Shown: piece by piece, positions 17,723 through 26,522 of the stretch
Layout: every line of letters starts with the position of its first letter
Numbering within the stretch: the first letter of the stretch is position 1
Assembly (NCBI GenBank): GCA_910578935.1
Contig: CAJTSM010000007.1
Span: 52,218 to 116,217 of the forward strand
DNA length: 64,000 nucleotides
Source of the DNA: an uncultured Oscillibacter sp.
GTDB taxonomy: Bacteria; Bacillota; Clostridia; Oscillospirales; Oscillospiraceae
Reading direction: 5' to 3'
The notes under the pieces: generated by a model
The model's database searches: none
Told to the model about the DNA's origin: nothing
Seen by the model: the letters and a program-made list of their open reading frames with translations, nothing else
Made by a program: the position numbers and the translations under genes

Positions 17723-18703
17723 TTAATTCTCCGGCACGGCATAGATGCCGTAGACGAAGTAATTCCGATCCAGCTCATACTGACTCACCAGCTCCGGGAA
17801 GACGGTGATGGAGTTGTCCTCGTTGAACTCGATTTTCAGCTCCCCGCTGTGGAGGCGATAGCTCTGAGTTCTCTCCGTCCCGTCGGAGGAGATGACCGTC
17901 ACCGTCAGCTTTCCACCGTCGAAGTAGTCCGCGTCCATCTGGGCTTCGGTGGTCATGCCCAGTCCGGTGTCGACGGCCATGTCCTCCGGCGGGACCCAAA
18001 AGCCGTAGCTGGCCTCGGGGTCGTAGTCCTCCTGGAAGCTCTCCCCCAGGGCGGTCATCTCCGGCATGTACCAGGTTCCGTCGTCCCGCTGGCTGATGGC
18101 GGCGGGGACCAGGGTGCCTTCGGCCATGGCCTGGCGGTACTCCGCCATCTGTTCCTCCGTCAGGTTCTTCCGGGTGTAGTAGCTGTACAGCCCGCCCCGG
18201 TCGATGGACATTTTCACTTGCGCGATGTTCTCCCCGGCGATCTGGAACAGGCACCCGGTGAAGTCCCCGAACTCCGGCGTGACGCAGCCCTCCCCTACGG
18301 CAAAGGCGATGCTGCCGTCCTCCGCCGGGCCGTAGGAACTCTCGGTCATGGCGGCGTAGGCCGTCAGGCCGAAGGTGGGTACCAGCACCTGGGCCGGTGG
18401 AACCTTCTCCTGCCCCCCGGCGGGGCCGGAGGGCTCCGCCGCAGGCGCGGGCCGGAGAGAGAACCCCCCCAGCACCAGCGCCAGGGCGCAGGCGGCGCAA
18501 ATGGCCGTCCGCAGCAGGGGCCGCATCCAGTTCCGCGGCATGGCCGCCGCGGCTGTATCAGCCGTTTTCAGCCGTCCCCAGCTTTGCTGTTCCCGGGCCC
18601 TTCCCGCTTCCGCCGTCCGGCGGCGGGCCTCAAAGAGCACCTTGTCATTCAGCCCGGCGGGCGTATGGATCTGTTCCGTCAGCTTCCGATACCGATTTTC
18701 CAT
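17723..18703 (-). CDS. Anti-sigma-factor-like membrane protein
   Basis: A 326-residue protein with a short cytoplasmic N-terminus (MENRYRKLTEQIHTPAGLND), one membrane helix near residues 65-84 (LLRTAICAACALALVLGGF) and a large extracytoplasmic domain. This is the build of anti-sigma factors that hold an ECF sigma factor at the membrane. I place the start at the ATG at 18703, 8 bases after GGGAGG; the gene overlaps the sigma gene by 59 bases, so they are coupled. The outer domain (FGDFTGCLFQIAGENIAQ and after) is not a family I recognise with certainty, though DUF4179-like anti-sigma proteins look similar. Confidence 0.75.
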   Translation of the reverse strand: MENRYRKLTEQIHTPAGLNDKVLFEARRRTAEAGRAREQQSWGRLKTADTAAAAMPRNWMRPLLRTAICAACALALVLGGFSLRPAPAAEPSGPAGGQEKVPPAQVLVPTFGLTAYAAMTESSYGPAEDGSIAFAVGEGCVTPEFGDFTGCLFQIAGENIAQVKMSIDRGGLYSYYTRKNLTEEQMAEYRQAMAEGTLVPAAISQRDDGTWYMPEMTALGESFQEDYDPEASYGFWVPPEDMAVDTGLGMTTEAQMDADYFDGGKLTVTVISSDGTERTQSYRLHSGELKIEFNEDNSITVFPELVSQYELDRNYFVYGIYAVPEN

Positions 18704-19175
18704 CGTCAAAACCTCCCAATAAGTCCTTCAGCTCCGCCCTGGCCCGGCGGAGGCGGCTGCGCACCGTGGCCGCCGGAACGCCCAGCAGGGCCCCGATTTC
18801 GCCGCTTTCATAGCCCTCGCCGTAGAAGAGGTGGACCGCCGTCCGCAGCTTCTCGGGAAGGCGCCCTACCGCGTCCCACAGCTCCGCCGCCGCCTCATCC
18901 ACAGGCCGGGCCATGTCCGGCACCTCGTCCAGGGAAATGGCGCCCCGCCGCTTCCGGGCCCGCCCCAAGTCGGCGCAGCGGTTCAGCGCCGTCCGGATCA
19001 GCCAGGCTTTCAGATGTTCCCCATCCCAACTGCCAGTCCGCTGCCCCAGCAGCCGGAGAAATACATCCTGGTAGACGTCCTCTGCGTCGGCGGCATTTTG
19101 CAGACGGCACAGGGCCAGACGGTATACTGTGTCGCCGTAAGTCTTCATGGCATTGCTCAGTTCCTGTTCTGTCAA
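18645..19175 (-). CDS. ECF-type RNA polymerase sigma factor
   Basis: A 176-residue sigma-70 family factor. Region 2 is seen in YRLALCRLQNAADAEDVYQD and region 4 in YGEGYESGEIGALLGVPAAT followed by RLRRARAELKDLL. Translation starts at a TTG at 19175, chosen because AAAGGAGG lies 7 bases upstream. It extends 59 bases into the anti-sigma gene, ending with a tail (SVSEADGTDPYARRAE) beyond the usual GGFDD end. It would direct RNA polymerase to an envelope-stress-type regulon, released by its partner anti-sigma. Confidence 0.9.
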   Translation of the reverse strand: MTEQELSNAMKTYGDTVYRLALCRLQNAADAEDVYQDVFLRLLGQRTGSWDGEHLKAWLIRTALNRCADLGRARKRRGAISLDEVPDMARPVDEAAAELWDAVGRLPEKLRTAVHLFYGEGYESGEIGALLGVPAATVRSRLRRARAELKDLLGGFDDGKSVSEADGTDPYARRAE

Positions 19176-19389
19176 GGCAATGCCTCCTTTCCTTCATCTA
19201 AGAACCTGTATTCATAACCAGGGGATACCGCAAGCCAGCATATCACAAGGGAACTCAACGACGTCCCGTTGGAAATGGCCACCCTAGCGGCATTCAAGGG
19301 TTCTACATGCAGATTCCAAAAAGCGCTTTTCACTGTTAACACGTCTAAAGGGGCCCTTCTGTTCACCTTTTCCCAGATTTTTTTGATAA

Positions 19390-19611
19390 AACAGGCGGAC
19401 GCCTTGCGTCCGCCTGTTCGGGTTGTCAAAAATGCTTTTTGACAACCCGAGAAAATTTTCAAAACTCCACAAGAGTTCTGAAAACTTTCTCTCGATTTAA
19501 ACGATGCAGGAAACCCTTCCTGGGTTTCCCGCACACACCCTTCCTTCCCGTCGAAGCAAATTTTCCGTTTTTCGACAGGCTGAACAGGCGGACGCCTTGC
19601 GTCCGCCTGTT
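19390..19611 (+). repeat. Repeat R1, copy A, with duplicated flanking hairpins
   Basis: A core of about 164 bases (19419-19582) is flanked by an exact 29-base direct repeat (19390-19418 and 19583-19611), each itself a hairpin with 13-bp arms AACAGGCGGACGC and loop CTT. The core holds a TTGTCAAAAA/TTTTTGACAA hairpin, a long hairpin around TTTTCAAAACTC/GAGTTCTGAAAA and a GGAAACCC/GGGTTTCC hairpin, then CTTCCTTCCCGTC. A related core occurs at 50650. It fills the gap between the sigma gene and the small coiled-coil gene; the remaining 200 bases (19176-19389) hold no gene that I can support. Confidence 0.75.
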
Positions 19612-19615
19612 CTCT

Positions 19616-19831
19616 CTATTCCGGCCTAATGCCATAGGTTTCAAACCGGCCCAGGAGGTTTTGCAGAGTCAGCTTCTGGGCCAAGAGCTGTTGATAAGTA
19701 GCGCCTCTCTGCTTCCCGGCCTCTCGGAGCCTGTCCAAGTCAAAGAGGACTTTGTTCCTCTCTTTTAAGAGGTCCTGATACATGCGGTCATAGGCCGCCA
19801 GGCGTTCCCGGTCTGTCATCATCTCACACAT
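19616..19831 (-). CDS. Small coiled-coil protein downstream of ychF
   Basis: A 71-residue, highly charged helical protein (DRERLAAYDRMYQDLLKERN, LFDLDRLREAGK) likely to form a coiled coil. Its ATG overlaps the ychF end (the frame begins 8 bases inside it), so it may be made by translational coupling; there is no separate strong ribosome-binding site. No function is recognised. Confidence 0.55.
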   Translation of the reverse strand: MCEMMTDRERLAAYDRMYQDLLKERNKVLFDLDRLREAGKQRGATYQQLLAQKLTLQNLLGRFETYGIRPE

Positions 19832-20933
19832 TGAATCGAAAATAGATCATATCGCCGTCCTGAACCACATAGTCTTTGCCCTCGCTGCGGAGAAGGCCCT
19901 TCTCTTTGGCGGCGGCGGTACTGCCGCATTTCACCATGTCCTCATAAGCGATAACCTCCGCCCGAATAAAGCCCCGTTCAATATCCGTATGGATTTTCCC
20001 GGCGGCCTGAGGGGCTTTCGTACCCCTCTTGATGGTCCAGGCCCGGCACTCGTCCTTGCCGTAAGTCAGGAAAGAAATCAGGCCCAACAACGCGTACGAG
20101 CATTTAATAAGCCGGTCCAACCCAGACTCCTCCACGCCGATTTCCGCCAGGAACATCTGCCGCTCCTCGCCTTCCAGTTCCGCCACGTCCTGCTCCAGCT
20201 TCGCGCAGATGGGCAGCACCTGGGCGCCTTCCGCTTCAGCCACTTCCCGAACCTGCTGGTAATACCGGTTGCTTTCCAAATGTGTAAAACCATCTTCGTC
20301 CGTGTTGGCGGCATAAATAACGGGCTTAAGGCTTAAAAGGTCGGACGTAGCCACCAGCGCCGCGTCCTCATCGGAACAGGAAAAGGTCCGGGCGGACTTA
20401 CCGGCGTCCAAGTGCTTTGCCAGAGCTTGAAAAACTTCCACTTCATGGAGAAATTTCTTATCTCCCTTCGCGGCTTTCTGGGCTTTTTCCACCCGCCGGT
20501 TCACCATTTCCAAATCCGCCATTATCAACTCCAGGTCAATGGCTTCCATATCCCCCAAGGGATCCACCGGAACGTTGGTTCCCGCATCCGCCACCACATG
20601 CATAATGTTCTCGTCGTCAAAGCAGCGGACCACATGGACAATGGCGTCGGTTTCCCGAATATTAGCGAGAAATTTATTGCCCAGGCCCGCGCCTTTGCTG
20701 GCCCCCTTCACCAAGCCCGCAATGTCTACAAATTCAATAACCGCCGGGGTCTTTTTGTCCGGCTCATACATCTCCGCCAATTGATCCAACCGCTCGTCGG
20801 GGACAGCCACCATGCCTACATTCGGGTCAATGGTGCAGAATGGATAGTTGGCGCTCTCCGCCCCGGCGTTCGTGATGGCATTGAACAAGGTGGACTTCCC
20901 CACATTGGGAAGCCCTACGATTCCTAATTTCAT
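19824..20933 (-). CDS. ychF: YchF/OLA1-type ribosome-associated ATPase
   Basis: A 369-residue TRAFAC-class P-loop protein of the Obg family, in the normal size range (363-371). The P-loop GLPNVGKSTLFNAIT is at residues 6-20, NYPFCTIDPNVG gives switch I, DIAGLVKGASKGAGLGNKFL switch II and the coiled-coil lead-in, and YAANTDEDGFTHLE covers the nucleotide-base motif. The C-terminal TGS domain ends FIRAEVIAYEDM to YFRFNV. YchF prefers ATP and binds ribosomes, with roles in stress and translation. The gene abuts a decayed integrase on its 5' side. Confidence 0.95.
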   Translation of the reverse strand: MKLGIVGLPNVGKSTLFNAITNAGAESANYPFCTIDPNVGMVAVPDERLDQLAEMYEPDKKTPAVIEFVDIAGLVKGASKGAGLGNKFLANIRETDAIVHVVRCFDDENIMHVVADAGTNVPVDPLGDMEAIDLELIMADLEMVNRRVEKAQKAAKGDKKFLHEVEVFQALAKHLDAGKSARTFSCSDEDAALVATSDLLSLKPVIYAANTDEDGFTHLESNRYYQQVREVAEAEGAQVLPICAKLEQDVAELEGEERQMFLAEIGVEESGLDRLIKCSYALLGLISFLTYGKDECRAWTIKRGTKAPQAAGKIHTDIERGFIRAEVIAYEDMVKCGSTAAAKEKGLLRSEGKDYVVQDGDMIYFRFNV

Positions 20934-20939
20934 AGCTTT

Positions 20940-21273
20940 CTACAACTCCTTTATTTTCAAGGGTTTCAGGGTTTTCCCCACACCCATTTACGCCATTTTC
21001 ACATAGAGCTTTGGCATGGACGGACTCGAACTGCCGAACTGCCTGCACCAGCAAATCATTTGTCACTTGAACGTAGCGATCCATTGTCGTTTTAATATTT
21101 ACGCGGCCCAGCGGATTCCATGGCACTTCCGGAGACATTTCTCCCTCGATTGCGCGGGTAGCATATGCGTGCCGGAGGACATGCATACAAAACCCTTTGA
21201 CGCCCGCCGTGTCGCACAGTTTATAAAGGTGCGTCCCCTTGTGATATAGGCTTGGCGGATGGTAGTACCACAA
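20940..21273 (-). pseudogene. Tyrosine recombinase (integrase) C-terminal remnant
   Basis: The frame contains FCMHVLRHAYATRAIEGEM (HxLRH catalytic box) and TTMDRYVQVTNDLLVQAVRQ, with the nucleophile tyrosine in DRY. The region between them reads LGRVNIK where intact enzymes have LGH, so a catalytic histidine is lost. There is no N-terminal DNA-binding part and no original stop: the frame runs out of frame into the ychF start. It is the remnant of a chromosomal integration event next to ychF. Confidence 0.7.
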
Positions 21274-21739
21274 TAACGTACCGAATATTTACCGTCCTCT
21301 CTTTAGTAGATTCCTTTGCCGCATTCTCCACCTTTTAAGCTTTTACCCACCGCAAATCTGAGCTCCTTTCGTTCAACCAACGAACCAAGAGCTCAACATG
21401 ATGTTTTATTATAGCACAGGGCTCCATGTTTCTCAATACCCATTCGGCAGTTATACCGCCAGATTCCTCCGAATTCTCTCCCCCGTGACGTTAGAGGCGC
21501 GGTTTCCAGAGCTGTCCGTCAGGACGTATTGCGTCAGGGATGTCTGCACAGACTTTTTCAGGGGGGCGGATTTTGTCCCGTATGCCGTCCCAAATCCCGA
21601 GCCTATCATCCCCAGCCCCGGCAGGCGGATGGAGCCAACGGCTCCCCGCAGGTGTCAAAGCCTGCCAACGCCAAACCGAACCCGAGAAATACTCCATAGA
21701 CTCCAGCGCTCGCCTCTGCTTTTTCGGCAACAACTAGCA

Positions 21740-22693
21740 CCGCGCATCTTTCCCTTTGAAACGCCCGGCCGATTCTCTTTTTATCCGAAAAAGAAAAGCA
21801 GCCGGACCCGGGCGAAGGAACGTAGAAGAAGTTCTCGTTTGCGCTTTGGTGCTGATCTCAGCGTATTTCCCGGCAGTCCTTGTGGGAGAGAACAAAGATG
21901 ATCTTTTCATCATCCTAGAAGAAGACCCAGTTTCCCACGGTGATTGTCTTGTAAAGCGAACGAATAGCTGCGCCGCCAGAGACAATGCCGGCGGCAAGGA
22001 AAAACCGGGGCGCTTCCCCTCCACAGATCCCTTATAGCGGAAAAGATGCTGAATACAGCCCCGGAATTCTTCCTCGCGCTCCGTCCAGTCCTCGCCCCTG
22101 CCCTCATGGTAGATGGAGAGATACCTCTCAGCAATCGGAAGATACTGCCCGAAGGAGCTGGCGCCGTATTGATAGATCTCATAGGCCAGCCAGCCCGGTA
22201 AACTCTGCCTCTTGAATCAACGGCCAAATAATTACCGATTTCTTATCGGGGTGTTGTTTCCGCGGTTTCACTCCATTGCTGATTCGTTATCACTCCCCAA
22301 CTGCTCCAGCTCTGGCATGGTCAAGCCGAAGACCCCCTCCGTCTCCTTCAAAAGCGGCAGGTATTTCTCGTCCAGCCGCTCCGGCAGTCCGGTGATCTCC
22401 CGGAAGAGATAATAACCCTCCCACATGTTCTCGGCATACAGCACGGTGTTCCGCTTTTGGCCGTTTTCCTCATAGACTGTCAGCATACCGGCAGCGTCCA
22501 GATCTTCCCGGTAGGTCTGGCCATCCACACTGTTCTCGTAAATCTGTCCCGTGGAGGCTGGGACCTGCTGTCGGGCCTCTACCACCTTCTTAGCGTTCTC
22601 CCCTGGAAAAGAGGAACGAAGCTGAGGAAAATGCCTGCAATTATTCCGAACTCCAAGCGGATCTGAAACCGTTCTTCTTACAGATGGGGACAA
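21740..22693 (-). pseudogene. Decayed gene of unknown family, several frameshifts
   Basis: Protein-like stretches occur in successive minus-strand frames: VEARQQVPASTGQIYENSVD and LYAENMWEGYYLFREITGLP (22268-22693), then YQYGASSFGQYLPIAERYLS and HEGRGEDWTEREEEFRG (about 22030-22200), then a hydrophobic piece RFFLAAGIVSGGAAIRSLYK and DDEKIIFVLSHKDCREI. No single frame covers them. This was probably a membrane or secreted protein of about 300 residues. Family not recognised. Confidence 0.4.
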
Positions 22694-23219
22694 GACGCGG
22701 CAAGCCGCCTCATAGGCTTACATTTTTCAAATTTTCTCTTCCCACCGTTTCAACAAAAATATACTCAGGGGGCAAACACTTCCTCCTCCAACTTGCTGCC
22801 ATCAATATCCATCCCCTTGCGCCCTTCTTCTGCCATACGGCACAGATACAAGAATCCGTTTCCCCACCATACTTCGCAGCGCAAAAACGGATTCTCGCAG
22901 GATTTAAACATATATTATTACCGGCAAATGCGGCTGGAAATTTAGACCTGCTGAAATTGCAGGAAAATACCTTTCCTGTATACAAAAACGGTATACATAT
23001 TCTAGGACGCGGCTCCTCAGAAAGCCGCCTGATTCGAGCACTTAAAACCGGCGCGCCGGTTCATTTTAATATTACTTTCGAACAAAAAGGCCGAAAGTAA
23101 TATATGCCAGGTTTTGCCCGCCGCCGGGGTAAAAGACCGGCGTCTCAGCGGGCATCAGCTCGTCCAAAGGTAGCAGAACACTCCGCAAAACTCCGGTCTT
23201 GACCCAGCGCTTATCCAGT
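22694..23219. other. Gap with a doubtful 48-codon ORF and a palindrome
   Basis: A minus-strand frame at 22765-22911 reads MFKSCENPFLRCEVWWGNGF and on to LEEEVFAP, protein-like but without a ribosome-binding site, perhaps another gene fragment. At 23069-23103 an inverted repeat has 12-base arms (ATATTACTTTCG) and an 11-base loop. I see no other gene. Confidence 0.35.
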
Positions 23220-23255
23220 AAAAAAACAGGGCCGGTCCTCATCAAGCCGGCCCTG
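23220..23255 (-). terminator. Terminator of the TRAP operon
   Basis: CAGGGCCGG/CCGGCCCTG arms with an 11-base loop and TTTTTTTA on the minus strand, about 130 bases after the dctM stop. Confidence 0.75.
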
Positions 23256-23386
23256 GTTTTATTTGGTTTCCCTGTGTGAAAACCGGCTTCCGGCCTGGAA
23301 ACCGCCTGCCTTGCGGCCCCGGCGATGTTGACAACGGAAATGTTCCGGCGTATGGCCATGCCCTCCAGGGACATACGCGCCGCCTC

Positions 23387-24685
23387 TCAGCCCATCATCA
23401 GCGTCGGGACAAACATAGACAGGGGCTGGCAGAAGGTCACCAGCAGCAGCACCAGAATCATCATGGCGTAAAAAGGTAAACAGGCTTTGGTCGCCTCTTC
23501 AATACGGATGCGGCCGATGGAGCAGCCGGCAAACAGCGCCGCGCCCACAGGAGGGGTGCAGAGGCCGATGGCCAGATTCAGAATCAACATAGCGCCGAAC
23601 TGCACCGGCTGCATCCCAAGCTGTGTGGCCACAGGAAGCAGGATCGGGGTCAGAATCAAAATCAGGGGCCCCATGTCCATGATACAGCCCAAAACAAGGC
23701 ACATAAGATTAATAAGGAGCAGAATGACAATGGGATTATCGGAGATACCCAACAGCAGGTTTGTGACAATAGTAGGAACTTTCAGATAGGCCAGCAGCCA
23801 CCCGAACATGGAAGCGGTGGCGATCAGCGCCATAACCATGGCGATGGTCCGCAGGGATTTGCGCAGAATATTGCCAAACTGACGAAGAGGTATCTCCCGA
23901 TAGACAAAGAACGTGACGATGAACGCATACACCACCGCTACGGCAGCAGACTCGGTGGCGGTAAACCAGCCCAAGATTACGCCGCCAACGATGATAATGC
24001 AGGTCATCAGCCCCAGCAGAGCGTCCTTTGTGGCAACCCAGATTTCCTTAGCGGAGAGCATACGGCCCTTGGGATAATTCCGCTTCCGGGCAATAATTGC
24101 GGTTATAATCATCAGGGCAATCCCCAGCAGGACGCCGGGAATCAGCCCGCCCATGAAAAGCTGTCCAATGGACACGCCGCCGCCCGCCGCCATGGCAAAG
24201 AGAATCATGTTGTGAGAGGGGGGGATCATCACGCCCTGGCAGGAGGAGGTAACGGTAACTGCTACAGAGAAATCCTTATCATAGCCGGAATCCGTCATCA
24301 TGGGAATCAGGATGGAGCCGATGGAGGAGGTGTCCGCCACCGCAGAACCGGAGATGCCTCCAAAGAACATAGACGCCAGAATGTTTACCTGGGCCAGGCC
24401 GCCCCGCATCCACCCCACAAAGGCGTTGGCCAGTGTAATGAGCCGGCGGGAAATGCCGCCCTGGCCCATGATCTCACCAGCCAGAATGAAGAATGGGATC
24501 GCCAGTAGAGAGAAGGATTGGACGCCGTTAACCAGCCGCTGGAACAGCGTGGCCAGGGGGATATTCAAAAACAGCGCCGTGAGTACGGAGGAAATGCCCA
24601 GGGTAAAGGAAATCGGCATCCGGATCACCAGCAGGAAGACAAAGGACCCCAGCAAAATAGCAATCGCCATATTGGTATCAGGCAT
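23387..24685 (-). CDS. dctM: TRAP transporter large permease
   Basis: A 432-residue membrane protein with about 12 helices, the sodium-driven transport channel of tripartite ATP-independent transporters. Family segments include LAIPFFILAGEIMGQGGISR, FGGISGSAVADTSSIGSILI and TPPVGAALFAGCSIG near the C-terminus. I choose the ATG at 24685, preceded by AAAGGAGG at 9 bases; it overlaps the dctQ end by 8 bases. Together with DctQ and DctP it imports an organic acid, type unknown. Confidence 0.95.
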   Translation of the reverse strand: MPDTNMAIAILLGSFVFLLVIRMPISFTLGISSVLTALFLNIPLATLFQRLVNGVQSFSLLAIPFFILAGEIMGQGGISRRLITLANAFVGWMRGGLAQVNILASMFFGGISGSAVADTSSIGSILIPMMTDSGYDKDFSVAVTVTSSCQGVMIPPSHNMILFAMAAGGGVSIGQLFMGGLIPGVLLGIALMIITAIIARKRNYPKGRMLSAKEIWVATKDALLGLMTCIIIVGGVILGWFTATESAAVAVVYAFIVTFFVYREIPLRQFGNILRKSLRTIAMVMALIATASMFGWLLAYLKVPTIVTNLLLGISDNPIVILLLINLMCLVLGCIMDMGPLILILTPILLPVATQLGMQPVQFGAMLILNLAIGLCTPPVGAALFAGCSIGRIRIEEATKACLPFYAMMILVLLLVTFCQPLSMFVPTLMMG

Positions 24686-25193
24686 GAGAATCCTCCTTTC
24701 CGGCTTCCGGCTCATCTTCCAGAATCTTGCCGTTTCTCTTTGCCGCCACAAGGACGGCATTCAGCAGGACCAAAATGCCGGATAGGGGCAGAATGATGTA
24801 GAGCACCGCACTGGGGAGCTTAGTGGCGGGCATGGTGGAGAGCTTGGTCATATTCATAATAATAATTCCATAGTAGATCATCGCTCCCCCGAAAACGGCA
24901 ATGAGGATATGGTCAATGCTCTCCAGCACACCGATGGCTTTTGCCGGCAGCTTGGCGGTAAACATTTCGATGCTGATATGAATTTTCTCCAGTACGCCAA
25001 TGGCCATTCCGATCAGGCTGAACCAAACCAACATCAGTGTGGCCACCTCTTGGGTCCAGGAAAACCCCTGTTTGAAGACATAGCGCAGGATCACGTCGAT
25101 AAAGACAATGACGGTTAGAATTACCATGCAGGTCATGGCAAACCACTCCAGGACCTTGAATAAGACCCGGAAAGTTTTTCGGGCTGCTTGCAT
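24678..25193 (-). CDS. dctQ: TRAP transporter small permease
   Basis: A 171-residue four-helix protein of the DctQ family, the small membrane subunit linking binding protein and channel. The conserved FIDVILRYVFKQGFSWTQEV is at residues 29-48, followed by ATLMLVWFSLIGMA. AAAGGAG precedes the ATG by 8 bases, and the C-terminal tail (EDEPEAGKEDSHA) overlaps the dctM start. It lies about 80 bases after dctP. Confidence 0.93.
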   Translation of the reverse strand: MQAARKTFRVLFKVLEWFAMTCMVILTVIVFIDVILRYVFKQGFSWTQEVATLMLVWFSLIGMAIGVLEKIHISIEMFTAKLPAKAIGVLESIDHILIAVFGGAMIYYGIIIMNMTKLSTMPATKLPSAVLYIILPLSGILVLLNAVLVAAKRNGKILEDEPEAGKEDSHA

Positions 25194-25233
25194 AACCGGT
25201 CTCCTTTCAAATTTCGCTCTCTGACTTTAGAAA

Positions 25234-25256
25234 AGGGCGGCCGCTTCGGCCGCCCT
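25234..25256 (-). terminator. Intercistronic hairpin between dctP and dctQ
   Basis: AGGGCGGCCG/CGGCCGCCCT with a 3-base loop followed by TTTTC on the minus strand; probably lets more binding protein than permease be made. Confidence 0.6.
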
Positions 25257-25270
25257 CTTTCGGCGCAAAA

Positions 25271-26335
25271 TCAGCCCAGAGCCTGGACACGCTCCACGAT
25301 CGCCTTTTGATCGGCGTCAAGGAAGCTCTCATACATGGGGGCTACAGCATCCTGGAACGCCTTCAATTCGTCGGCGGTCAGGGTGGTCAGGGTGCAGCCC
25401 TTCTCTTCGGCAATCTTGGCGTTCTTGGCCTCAGATTCCTCCCAGGCGTCGCGGTGCCAAACCTCAGCCTCTTTGGCGCAGTCGAAGATAATCTGCTGGT
25501 CTTCCGCGGACAGCTTATCCATGGTCTGCTTGGAGGCCAGAATCATGTCGGGCATATAAGAATGGCCGTCGTAAGTCCAATAGGGGGCGACCTCCCAGAA
25601 GGACATTTCGATATAGGAAGTCATATTGTTCTCCGCTCCGTCCACCACGCTGGTCTGGATGGAAGAATAGGTGTCGTTAAAGGGCAGGCCCACACCGGCG
25701 GCACCCAGGTTCTCCATCAGCGCCAGCATCAGGTCAGACTCGGATACACGGATCTTCATTCCGGCCATGTCGGCAGGGGTGTGGATTTCCTTCTTCGCGT
25801 TGAAGAAGTTGCGGGAACCGGGATGGAGATAGGTAATTCCCACCAGGTTGTTGTTCTTAAAGGTTTCAAAAACCTCCTGGCCGATCTCGCCGTCCAGAAC
25901 CTCGAAGAGGTGGTCCACGCTGGTGTACTCATAGGGCATCTGCAAGGCGTTCATCAGGGGAGCAAACTCGGCGGAAGCGCCGGAGGACACACGCGTGAAA
26001 TCCAGGCCGCCGAACTGGCACTGTTCAAGCGTGGACCGTTCATCGCCCAGCTCACCGGCAAAATGGCACTCAATGGTAATGCGGCCGCCGGTTTTCTCGC
26101 TCACCAGGTCCGCAAACATCTGGCAGGCCTGGCTGGTGATATGCTCGGCGTTATGGCTGTTGGCCAAACGCAGGAGCATGGCGTCCCCTTCGGGAGCGGC
26201 GTCGGGGGCGGGCTCGGCGGCGCCGTTGCCGGAGCCGGCATCGGGAGCGGGAGTACTGCTGGGAGTATCTCCACCGCAGGCGCACAGGCCCAGCAGCATC
26301 AAAATCGTCAACAGAGTCGCGGCAAGTTTTTTCAT
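25271..26335 (-). CDS. dctP: TRAP transporter solute-binding lipoprotein (DctP family)
   Basis: A 354-residue extracytoplasmic binding protein with a lipoprotein signal (MKKLAATLLTILMLLGLCAC, cysteine at residue 20) and the DctP fold: LRLANSHNAEHITSQACQMF, the ligand-anchoring arginine region MKIRVSESDLMLALMENLGA and PFNDTYSSIQTSVVDGAENN. Clostridial relatives bind C4-dicarboxylates, sugar acids or other carboxylates; the sequence does not settle which. The start is the ATG at 26335; an ATG 18 bases earlier lacks a ribosome-binding site. The two-component system next to it probably senses the same substrate and controls this operon. Confidence 0.92.
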   Translation of the reverse strand: MKKLAATLLTILMLLGLCACGGDTPSSTPAPDAGSGNGAAEPAPDAAPEGDAMLLRLANSHNAEHITSQACQMFADLVSEKTGGRITIECHFAGELGDERSTLEQCQFGGLDFTRVSSGASAEFAPLMNALQMPYEYTSVDHLFEVLDGEIGQEVFETFKNNNLVGITYLHPGSRNFFNAKKEIHTPADMAGMKIRVSESDLMLALMENLGAAGVGLPFNDTYSSIQTSVVDGAENNMTSYIEMSFWEVAPYWTYDGHSYMPDMILASKQTMDKLSAEDQQIIFDCAKEAEVWHRDAWEESEAKNAKIAEEKGCTLTTLTADELKAFQDAVAPMYESFLDADQKAIVERVQALG

Positions 26336-26494
26336 GTCTTCTTCATCCTCCATTCAATATTCTGTTCTTATAAAACAGTTCTTGTGCTTAGTATAATTCA
26401 GCTTTGTCTGTTAAAAAATCGTAAAGTTTTGCTGTTCTGCCGTCAATTTCTTGTTATATGTCAACATACTCCCGCTAATTTTGTGTAAAAATAA

Positions 26495-26522
26495 CAATAG
26501 CGGGCCGAACGGCCCGCTATTG
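26495..26522 (-). terminator. Terminator overlapping the response-regulator stop
   Basis: CAATAGCGGGCC/GGCCCGCTATTG arms, GAAC loop, then TTATTTTTA on the minus strand. The TAG in the first arm is the stop codon of the response regulator. Confidence 0.85.

Noticed and set aside
17717..19201. 494-codon plus-strand open frame
   Set aside because: Runs antisense to the sigma/anti-sigma pair and is arginine/proline-rich as shadows are.
19200..19389. Possible conserved non-coding RNA upstream of the sigma gene
   Set aside because: Some dyads are visible (CAACG/CGTTG) but no clear fold or repeat in this window; nothing to support a call.
19391..19611. CRISPR array, because of two identical hairpin repeats
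   Set aside because: Only two units, 193 bases apart, with a structured core between them; no short regular spacers and no cas genes.
21398..21901. 167-codon plus-strand open frame
   Set aside because: Lies opposite protein-like minus-strand fragments, has no family likeness and no ribosome-binding site.
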